Source: an uncultured Clostridia bacterium
GTDB lineage: Bacteria > Bacillota > Clostridia > Christensenellales > UBA1242
Assembly (NCBI GenBank): GCA_937900575.1
Contig: CALCEI010000088.1
Coordinates: 1 to 42,656 of the forward strand
Length of the DNA: 42,656 bases
Direction: 5' to 3'
Each line of letters starts with the position of its first letter. Position 1 is the first letter of the stretch. Both the position numbers and the translations under genes were made by a program. Below, piece after piece: positions 36,268 to 42,656 of the stretch. The notes beneath the pieces are model-generated. The model searched no databases and was not told where the DNA came from. It worked only from the letters and a program-made list of their open reading frames with translations.

Positions 36268-38967
36268 ATGGGATTTTTTTCTAACATATTTGCATCAGAT
36301 AACAAAAGAAGTTTAAATAAAATTGAAAAAATTGTTGCAAAAATTGAAGCAAAGGCAGATTATTACGCAGGGCTTACAGACGAAGAATTGCAAGCACAAA
36401 CACCTGCTTTAAAATTAAGATTAAGTCAAGGTGAAACTCTTGATGATATTTTGCCAGATGCTTTTGCCGTTGTGCGTGAAGCATCAACAAGGGTTTTGGG
36501 TTTAAGGCACTTCCACGTTCAACTTATTGGTGGTGTTGTTTTGCACCAAGGACGTATTGCAGAAATGCGTACAGGTGAAGGTAAAACTTTGACGGCAACA
36601 ACTGCTGTTTACTTAAATGCATTAACAGGCAACAATGTTCACGTTATTACTGTTAATGAATACTTGGCAACCAGCCAAGCAGAACAAATGGGCAAACTTT
36701 ATAAATTTTTGGGTTTAACCATTGGCTGCACTCTTACAGGACAAAATGCCGAGCAAAAGAAACTTGCATATGATTGCGACATCACCTACGGCACAAACAA
36801 TGAATTTGGTTTTGACTATTTGCGTGATAACATGCAAGTTGAAAAGAAGTATAAAGTTCAACGTGGTCATCACTTCTGCATCGTGGACGAAGTGGACTCA
36901 ATTTTGATTGATGAAGCACGTACCCCACTTATTATTTCTGGTATGGGTGGCAAAACAAGTGAATTATACGTTACAGCAGATAACTTTGTTAAACGTCTTA
37001 AAGAAGAAGATGTGGATATTGAAATTAAGCACAAACAAATCCGTCTTACAGAAACAGGTGTAACAAAGGCAGAACAATTTTTCAAATTGGAAAATTTATC
37101 TGACATTGCCAACTTGGAAATTAACCACCACATCAACAATGCTTTGCGTGCAAATTTCATTATGAAACGTGACATCAACTATATTGTTAAAGATGATGAA
37201 ATTTTGATTGTTGATGAGTTTACCGGCCGTATTATGCAAGGCAGACGTTACAGCGATGGCTTGCACCAAGCAATTGAAGCAAAAGAACATGTGAAAATTA
37301 AAGAAGAAAACAAAACTCTTGCAACAATCACACTTCAAAACTACTTCAAACTCTACTCCAAATTAAGTGGTATGACAGGTACTGCAAAAACAGAAGAAAC
37401 AGAATTTAACAAAATTTATAGTTTGGACGTTGTTACAATTCCAACCAACAAACCTGTTATAAGAATTGACGAACAAGATATGATTTTCTTCACGGAAAAT
37501 GCAAAATATAAAGCAATTGTTGAAGAAATTAAAGATAAATACGAAAAAGGCCAACCAATCCTTGTTGGTACTTCTTCAGTTGAAAAAAGTGAACGCATAA
37601 GTAAAGATATTAAAAAACTTGGCATTCCACACAATTTGTTGAACGCAAAAAATCACGAACTTGAAAGCCAAATTGTTGCACAATCTGGACGTGTTGGTGC
37701 AGTTACAATTGCAACAAACATGGCAGGTCGTGGTACAGATATTTTGCTTGGTGGCAACCCAGAATTTTTGGCAAAACAAAAACTCGTAAATGAAAAAGTT
37801 GAACCAGCAGTTATTGAAAAAATTACAACTTACAACTCAAATTTGACAGATGAAGAAAAGGCAGTTAAAGAAAAATTTGAAAAATACCTTGCTGAATTCA
37901 AAAAAGTTACAGACGAAGAAAAACAAAAAGTTATCAACCTTGGTGGACTCCATATTCTTGGCACAGAAAGGCACGAATCCAGACGTATTGATAACCAATT
38001 AAGGGGACGTTCTGGACGTCAAGGCGACCCAGGTTCAAGCATCTTCTTTATTTCTCTGGAAGACGATTTGCCACAACGTTTTGGCGAAGACAGAATGAAA
38101 ACATGGTTCTCTCTTGCCTTCCGTGGTAACGAAGATATGCCATTGCAATCAAGGATTTTAACAAGTTTCTTTGAAACAGCACAAAAGAAAGTTGAAGCCA
38201 TGAACTTTAGCATACGTAAAAACGTGCTTGAATACGACGACGTGCTTAACAAACAACGTCAAATAATCTATTCCGAACGTGACAAAGTTTTGGACGGTGT
38301 GGATATCCACTCTCAAATTTTGGAAATGCTTAAAGAATACGTGTTTGAACTTTGCTATATGTATTTAAACGAATCTAAACCAAGTTATGAATGGGATTTG
38401 CAACCTTTGAACAATGCGCTTGAAGACAAGTTGCTTGATAAGGGTACAAATTTGGTTACAGCAAGTTTTGTGGAAGGCTTAAATGTGGCTACAGTAAGCC
38501 AAAATGTTTATGAAAAACTTGTTGAAATTTACGAAAAGAAAATTGCAGACGTCAAAAAATTAGGTTTGGACTTTGCAATTGTGGAACGTGATAGATTGCT
38601 TCGTGTTGTTGATAAGTTCTGGACAGACCACATTGACGCAATGAACGTGTTACGTAATGAAATCGGCATTTTATCTTACGGACAAAAAGACCCTGTTATC
38701 GCATATAAAAACGAAGGTTTTGATATGTTTGACCACATGATTAGTGAAATCCGTGAATACACTGCTTCTGCCCTTTTCCGTACACAAGTTAAAGTTCAAG
38801 TTATGCCACCAAAACCACAAGGTCCTGTGGCTGGTGCAAGCAATAAAACCGAAGGTCCTGTAACTGCAAGGAACAATTCTTCACATATTGGACGTAATGA
38901 TTTGTGCCCATGTGGAAGTGGCAAAAAATATAAAAACTGCTGTATGTTAAAAGACCAACAAAAATAA
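36268..38967 (+). CDS. secA: Protein translocase ATPase SecA
   Basis: SecA drives export of unfolded proteins through SecYEG. The 899-residue protein has Walker A MRTGEGKTLTA near 101-111, DEAD-type EVDSILIDEARTPLIISG (about 209-226), the preprotein-crosslinking domain, a second nucleotide domain with TNMAGRGTDILLGGNPE and GLHILGTERHESRRIDNQLRGRSGRQGDPGSS, the helical scaffold with NVLEYDDVLNKQR, and a C-terminal zinc-binding SEC-C motif CPCGSGKKYKNCC. In other bacteria secA is often followed by prfB, but here prfB lies elsewhere in the window. It is monocistronic. Confidence 0.99.
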   Translation: MGFFSNIFASDNKRSLNKIEKIVAKIEAKADYYAGLTDEELQAQTPALKLRLSQGETLDDILPDAFAVVREASTRVLGLRHFHVQLIGGVVLHQGRIAEMRTGEGKTLTATTAVYLNALTGNNVHVITVNEYLATSQAEQMGKLYKFLGLTIGCTLTGQNAEQKKLAYDCDITYGTNNEFGFDYLRDNMQVEKKYKVQRGHHFCIVDEVDSILIDEARTPLIISGMGGKTSELYVTADNFVKRLKEEDVDIEIKHKQIRLTETGVTKAEQFFKLENLSDIANLEINHHINNALRANFIMKRDINYIVKDDEILIVDEFTGRIMQGRRYSDGLHQAIEAKEHVKIKEENKTLATITLQNYFKLYSKLSGMTGTAKTEETEFNKIYSLDVVTIPTNKPVIRIDEQDMIFFTENAKYKAIVEEIKDKYEKGQPILVGTSSVEKSERISKDIKKLGIPHNLLNAKNHELESQIVAQSGRVGAVTIATNMAGRGTDILLGGNPEFLAKQKLVNEKVEPAVIEKITTYNSNLTDEEKAVKEKFEKYLAEFKKVTDEEKQKVINLGGLHILGTERHESRRIDNQLRGRSGRQGDPGSSIFFISLEDDLPQRFGEDRMKTWFSLAFRGNEDMPLQSRILTSFFETAQKKVEAMNFSIRKNVLEYDDVLNKQRQIIYSERDKVLDGVDIHSQILEMLKEYVFELCYMYLNESKPSYEWDLQPLNNALEDKLLDKGTNLVTASFVEGLNVATVSQNVYEKLVEIYEKKIADVKKLGLDFAIVERDRLLRVVDKFWTDHIDAMNVLRNEIGILSYGQKDPVIAYKNEGFDMFDHMISEIREYTASALFRTQVKVQVMPPKPQGPVAGASNKTEGPVTARNNSSHIGRNDLCPCGSGKKYKNCCMLKDQQK

Positions 38968-38968
38968 C

Positions 38969-39004
38969 AAAAAAACTATTGGTTTGTTGCCAATAGTTTT
39001 TTCT
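38969..39004. terminator. Bidirectional terminator after secA
   Basis: Twelve-base arms 38971-38982 and 38990-39001 with a seven-base loop, A-run and T-run. It also serves the convergent recR. Confidence 0.9.
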
Positions 39005-39007
39005 TTA

Positions 39008-39604
39008 CTAAATTTCACGACGTGATGACATTGCCTTGCTTAATGTAACTGCATCGGTAAATTCAAGTTCACTGCCCATGGCAATGCCTTGTGCAATACG
39101 GCTGACTTTTACACCAAGTGGTTTAAGAAGGTTTGCAATGTAAATTGCTGTTGCTTCACCTTCCACATCAGGATTTGTTGCAACAATAACTTCCTTTATA
39201 CCTTCTTTGCTTACTCTATCCAACAAAGAACGCAAGTTGATATCATTTGGCCCTTTGCCTTCAAGTGGATTGATTACACCATGCAAAACATGATAACTGC
39301 CATTAAATTCCCTAACCTTTTCAAGTGCTACAACATCTTTTGGGTCTTTAACAACACAAATAATTGGGTCTTTGTTAGGTTTTGCACAAACATCACAAAT
39401 TTCCTTATCTGTAAAGTTGGCACAAATTTTGCAATAATGAATTTTCTGCTTTGCGTCCAACATACTTTCTGCAAAACTTTTTACTTCAGTTTCGTCTAAG
39501 GTTAGCAAAAAGTATGCGTACCTTTGTGCTGTCTTTTTGCCAACACCTGGTAAGCGAGAAAACTCATTAACTAAGCGCTCCATAGAATCTATTTGATTAT
39601 TCAT
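39008..39604 (-). CDS. recR: Recombination protein RecR
   Basis: RecR acts with RecF and RecO in loading RecA at gaps. The 198-residue protein has the helix-hairpin-helix LPGVGKKTAQRYAYFLL, the C4 zinc finger with CKIC and CDVC, and the Toprim domain with CVVKDPKDVVALEKV and ATNPDVEGEATAIY. Its ATG overlaps the ybaB stop by one base. Confidence 0.97.
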   Translation of the reverse strand: MNNQIDSMERLVNEFSRLPGVGKKTAQRYAYFLLTLDETEVKSFAESMLDAKQKIHYCKICANFTDKEICDVCAKPNKDPIICVVKDPKDVVALEKVREFNGSYHVLHGVINPLEGKGPNDINLRSLLDRVSKEGIKEVIVATNPDVEGEATAIYIANLLKPLGVKVSRIAQGIAMGSELEFTDAVTLSKAMSSRREI

Positions 39605-39930
39605 TACATTAACCCACCAAGGCCACCCATGTTGCCCATTTTATCTTTGGAAAGTTCATCTGCCTTTGCCATAGCATCTTTAATTGCCACAATAAGCAAA
39701 TCTTCCAACATTTCAACATCTTCTGGGTCAACTGCAGTTTTGTTTAACTTAATTGACTTAATTTCCTTTTTGCCGGTCATGGTTACAACAACCATTTCGC
39801 CACCTGCTTTGCCAACAACTTCTGCATTTTCAAGTTCACCTTGAGCCTTTTCCAATTGTTCTTGCATTTTTCTTGCTTGTTGCATAAGGGCGTTCATGTT
39901 CATTCCGCCACCAAATCCTGGATATCCCAT
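39604..39930 (-). CDS. ybaB: Nucleoid-associated protein YbaB/EbfC
   Basis: A 108-residue DNA-binding protein of the YbaB/EbfC family. A Gly/Met-rich start (GYPGFGGGMNMNALM) is followed by the long helix QQARKMQEQLEKAQGELEN and strands with VVGKAGGEMVVVTMTGKKEI, then the helical LLIVAIKDAMAKADEL and a Gly/Met tail. GGAG lies upstream. It stands between dnaX and recR, the conserved order. Confidence 0.95.
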   Translation of the reverse strand: MGYPGFGGGMNMNALMQQARKMQEQLEKAQGELENAEVVGKAGGEMVVVTMTGKKEIKSIKLNKTAVDPEDVEMLEDLLIVAIKDAMAKADELSKDKMGNMGGLGGLM

Positions 39931-39953
39931 TTTTAAATCTCCTTTAATATATT

Positions 39954-41447
39954 TTATTCTTCAAATTTAATTTTATCTTTAAAAGCAACTCGTAAATTAT
40001 CTTTAACGTCTTGTGTGGAAACATTTGTTGAATCGTGTTCCAAATTTATCATAAGCACGCTGTCATCAAACAATTTAATGATTCCAAGCAAAATATCCAA
40101 ACGTTCTTTTGTATTTATTATTTGGTAACTTGATTGGTCGTTGGTGTGAATTGTAAACTTGCCACCAACCTTTTCCACTTTGTGCACACTTGTAAGTGCG
40201 TTGGAAAGTGCAAACAAATTCCTTTCTTTAACCTTAATAAGCACATTTCCCCAAATTTTTTCAACATTTGTTTGTTCACTTTGTTTTATTTCTTCCACAT
40301 GTTCTGTTTTAACTTCTTCGTGCTTTGGTGCTGGTGCAGGTGCAACAGTTTCAACGTGCCCACCTTCAACAGAAATAAGTTCCAAACACGCAGATTCAAA
40401 CAAGTTTTCTGGGTTTATGCTATATTTAAGTTCCAATTCAATATCTGCAAATTTAGAAAATGCAGATTTAAGATAATTTATATCAAACTGCCTTGCAATT
40501 TCTGCAAAAGAATTATATTCGCCTGGCAAAATATCCAAAACTGTATAATCGCCAACACCGGCTTTAATCATAATTAAATTTTTGATGTAATCTGCCATTT
40601 CCTTGCACAAAACTTGAATGTTTTTGCCCATGCCAAGTGCATTTTTAACAGATACAAACAAGCCACTTACATCTTTTGAAGCAATGCTTTGCAAAATTTG
40701 TTTTATGCTATCCTTACTGCTTAAACCAATAACTTTTTCTGTTTCTTCATGGGTTAAGTTGTTTTCGCAATACGCAGCAACACTATCTGCAATTGAAAGC
40801 ATATCACGAACACTGCCTTCACCTGCCTTGGCAATAAGGTGCAAACTCTTTTCATCATACGTTATGCCACGTTTGTCAAAAATAAGTTTAAGTTGTTCAA
40901 CCAAAGTGCTTACTGTAAGCAACTTAAAGTCAAATCTCATACATCTTGAAAGAATTGTTGCAGGCAACTTGTGAAGTTCGGTCGTTGCCAAAATGAAAAT
41001 TACATGTTTTGGTGGCTCTTCCAAAGTTTTTAAAAGGGCGTTAAAGGCACTGTCTGTTAACATATGCACTTCGTCAATGATGTAAACCTTATACTTGCCA
41101 ATAAGTGGTGGATATGCAACTTTATCGCGTAAATCACGAATTTCTTCCACCCTGTTGTTACTTGCTGCGTCAATTTCCAAAATATCTGTGTTGTTTGTTT
41201 CGTTTAATGCAACACACTCTGCACACATGCCACATGGATTGCCGTCATTTGAGTGGGTGCAGTTAACTGCCTTTGCAAAAATTTTTGCCGTACTTGTTTT
41301 GCCTGTACCTCTTGGGCCACAGAACAAATATGCGTGTGAAAGTTTGCCGGTTTTAATTTGATTTTTTAAAGTTTTAATGATGTAATCTTGACCAACAACT
41401 TCATCAAAATTCTTTGGCCTAAATTCCCTGTATAATGCAAGTGTCAT
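39954..41447 (-). CDS. dnaX: DNA polymerase III subunit gamma/tau
   Basis: DnaX is the clamp-loader ATPase. The 497-residue protein has the start YREFRPKNFDEVVGQD, Walker A GPRGTGKTS (44-52), a zinc module with C63, C72, C75 and C78, DEVHML for Walker B and the sensor ATTELHKLPATILSRC. After the clamp-loader domains (to about 360) comes a linker of APAPAPKHEEVKTEHVEE type and a short tau-like C-terminal domain. No obvious slippery sequence for a programmed frameshift was seen. Its ATG overlaps the sigH stop by one base, with AGGAG upstream. Confidence 0.97.
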   Translation of the reverse strand: MTLALYREFRPKNFDEVVGQDYIIKTLKNQIKTGKLSHAYLFCGPRGTGKTSTAKIFAKAVNCTHSNDGNPCGMCAECVALNETNNTDILEIDAASNNRVEEIRDLRDKVAYPPLIGKYKVYIIDEVHMLTDSAFNALLKTLEEPPKHVIFILATTELHKLPATILSRCMRFDFKLLTVSTLVEQLKLIFDKRGITYDEKSLHLIAKAGEGSVRDMLSIADSVAAYCENNLTHEETEKVIGLSSKDSIKQILQSIASKDVSGLFVSVKNALGMGKNIQVLCKEMADYIKNLIMIKAGVGDYTVLDILPGEYNSFAEIARQFDINYLKSAFSKFADIELELKYSINPENLFESACLELISVEGGHVETVAPAPAPKHEEVKTEHVEEIKQSEQTNVEKIWGNVLIKVKERNLFALSNALTSVHKVEKVGGKFTIHTNDQSSYQIINTKERLDILLGIIKLFDDSVLMINLEHDSTNVSTQDVKDNLRVAFKDKIKFEE

Positions 41448-42046
41448 TAAATTTCTCCTTTTAAAGTTTTTAACTTTCTTTTTATTGCTTGCAAAGTGTT
41501 ATCCACCTGCTTTAATGTTAATTTCATTTCTTGTGCCATTTTATCATAAGTTTCGCCGTTTAGGAACTTTTTAAGCAACTTAAATTCCTTTTCGTTTAAC
41601 AAATCCTTCACTCTACTTATTAAAATGGTTGTCATTTCTTTATCAATAAAGTTTTGTTCAAAGTTACTTTCATCATCAACAATAACAAGTTTAAGTTTTT
41701 CTTCATCATCTCCATGGTCGTCAAAATTATTTATTGGAATGTAACTGTTTAAAGGATTACGCTTGTTGTGTTTTGCATTTTTATAAGCATTTTGCACTTT
41801 TCTGTGAATGCAAAGTGATGCAAACGAACTGAAATTGTGATTTTTGTTTGCATCGTAGGCCGTGATTGCATTAAATAAACCAATCATACCTTCTTGAATA
41901 AGGTCGTCAAACTCTGCGCCAATTAAAAAGTATTCACGAGCAATTGCAATAACCTTTGGTTTAAAACTTTGCATTAAAGTTTCCATTGCATCTGCATTGT
42001 GATTACGTGCCATATTAATAAGTTCAACAATCTCTTGTTCTTGCAA
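41447..42046 (-). CDS. sigH: RNA polymerase sigma factor SigH (Spo0H-like)
   Basis: SigH directs early sporulation and stationary-phase genes in Bacillus. The 199-residue product has region 2 with AIAREYFLIGAEFDDLIQEGMIGLFNAITAY, nearly the family signature, followed by NFSSFASLCIHRKVQNAYKNA, and region 4 with LNEKEFKLLKKFLNGETYDKMAQEM. PLNSYIPIN between the regions matches SigH. The start is a TTG (42046) behind AGGAG; no ATG lies at a suitable place. It follows rlmB by one base, the same neighbourhood as yacO-sigH in Bacillus but without the gene between them. Confidence 0.92.
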   Translation of the reverse strand: MQEQEIVELINMARNHNADAMETLMQSFKPKVIAIAREYFLIGAEFDDLIQEGMIGLFNAITAYDANKNHNFSSFASLCIHRKVQNAYKNAKHNKRNPLNSYIPINNFDDHGDDEEKLKLVIVDDESNFEQNFIDKEMTTILISRVKDLLNEKEFKLLKKFLNGETYDKMAQEMKLTLKQVDNTLQAIKRKLKTLKGEI

Positions 42047-42047
42047 A

Positions 42048-42656
42048 CTAACTTCTCCTTTGTCTTACAACTTCATAAACTGCAATTGCTGCTGCATTTG
42101 ATGCGTTAAGGCTGTTAACTTCACCAAACATATCAAGTGAAACAACTTCATCACATGTTTCCTTAACCAAACGGGAAACACCCTTACCTTCACTGCCAAC
42201 AATAAGTGCAGTTGGATATTTAAAGTCGGCATCATAAATTGTTTTTTCGCCTGCTTCCAAAGCATAACACCAAATGCCATTTTCTTTAAGTTTTTCAATG
42301 GTACGGGTTAAGTTTGTAACTTGTGCAACTTTAACATGTGTTATTGCACCTGCACTTGTTTTGTAAACCGTAGAATTGATATCACATGCACGATTTTCTG
42401 GAATGATTACTCCGTCAACACCAGCACATTCGCAAGTACGGATTATTGCACCAACATTGTGTGGGTCAACAACACCGTCAAGCACAACAATAAAGGCAGG
42501 TTTGTTTTTGGTTTTGCTAATAAGCAAAATATCTTCCAATTCAACGTACTTAAAGTTTGGCACAAAAGCAATTATGCCTTGTGTTTTGCCTTTTGCAATA
42601 CGTTCCAAATCTTGTCTTTCCACAATTTCAACAGGAACATGCACCGCATTTGCTTT
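42048..42656 (-). CDS. rlmB: 23S rRNA 2'-O-methyltransferase RlmB/SpoU family (partial, 5' end outside window)
   Basis: A SPOUT methyltransferase. It has the three SpoU motifs: VLDGVVDPHNVGAIIRTCECAGVDGVI, ALIVGSEGKGVSRLV and VSLDMFGEVNSLNASNAAAIA, which form the knotted SAM site. The frame continues upstream of an in-frame GTG at 42644 to the window edge without a stop, so the N-terminus (ribosomal L30e-like substrate-binding domain) is cut off. Synteny with sigH supports RlmB (YacO) over other SpoU members. Confidence 0.92.
   Translation of the reverse strand, partial: KANAVHVPVEIVERQDLERIAKGKTQGIIAFVPNFKYVELEDILLISKTKNKPAFIVVLDGVVDPHNVGAIIRTCECAGVDGVIIPENRACDINSTVYKTSAGAITHVKVAQVTNLTRTIEKLKENGIWCYALEAGEKTIYDADFKYPTALIVGSEGKGVSRLVKETCDEVVSLDMFGEVNSLNASNAAAIAVYEVVRQRRS

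Noticed and set aside
40240..40265. Programmed frameshift in dnaX at an A-run
   Set aside because: The A6 run is followed by T and is not in the slippery heptamer phase; no downstream hairpin was seen.
1..42656. Prophage, insertion sequence or defence island
   Set aside because: No integrase, transposase, terminal inverted repeats, att-like repeats around tRNA-Ser, or recognisable defence genes were found.

Overview
This window reads as a chromosomal segment of a low-G+C (about one third G+C by eye), endospore-forming member of the Clostridia, probably an uncultured gut lineage. The supporting evidence is spoIVA, the sporulation sigma factor sigH, a rubrerythrin, a Firmicutes-style L27 with a Prp-cleavable N-terminus, and compact TTGACA-17-TATAAT promoters. 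The lineage is inference; no ribosomal RNA is present. I see no phage, insertion sequence, CRISPR array or other clear mobile element.

Layout. 1-2300: a truncated lysine/alanine-rich membrane protein, spoIVA behind a sigma-E-like promoter, and a divergent 49-codon gene. 2298-4270: an lgt operon with two unknown genes. 4417-9596: glmM, ung and a large type-2-like ileS. 9631-13609: an unknown gene, recX-acpS, then eno-cmk. 13746-18077: an unknown two-TM protein, rubrerythrin, rarA and a small anchored protein. 18162-20779: gapA, a short-chain dehydrogenase, tRNA-Ser(UGA) and a YiiX/YaeF-like papain-fold protein. 20811-25183: a 1050-residue InlB-type repeat surface protein and prfB. 25310-28739: the overlapping operon asd-dapA-dapB-lysC, which supplies diaminopimelate, lysine and potentially dipicolinate precursors. 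28740-32180: two overlapping PlsC-like acyltransferases, a membrane-anchored XRE regulator and an unknown membrane protein. 32250-33169: rplU-prp-rpmA with a probable L21 autoregulatory leader. 33362-34823: an unrecognised two-gene operon. 34856-36106: a HAD phosphatase and a type I isopentenyl-diphosphate isomerase. 36268-38967: secA. 39008-42656: rlmB (cut by the window end)-sigH-dnaX-ybaB-recR.

Most of the content is housekeeping: cell wall (glmM, dap genes), lipoprotein and secretion (lgt, secA), glycolysis (eno, gapA), DNA repair and replication (ung, recX, rarA, recR, dnaX) and translation (ileS, prfB, rplU, rpmA, prp). The least ordinary signals are these. (i) Six genes (lgt, recX, rarA, prfB, idi and the yiiX-like gene) have a -10 box ending exactly six bases before the ATG and no Shine-Dalgarno, which implies leaderless mRNAs; ung, glmM and the upstream acyltransferase gene are near-leaderless. 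(ii) Several unknown proteins sit behind consensus promoters, including the 33362-34823 operon, the 598-residue two-TM protein at 13746 and the 311-residue protein at 9631-10566. (iii) The aspartokinase lacks its regulatory ACT domains. (iv) A perfect palindrome lies in the promoter spacer of the acyltransferase operon.
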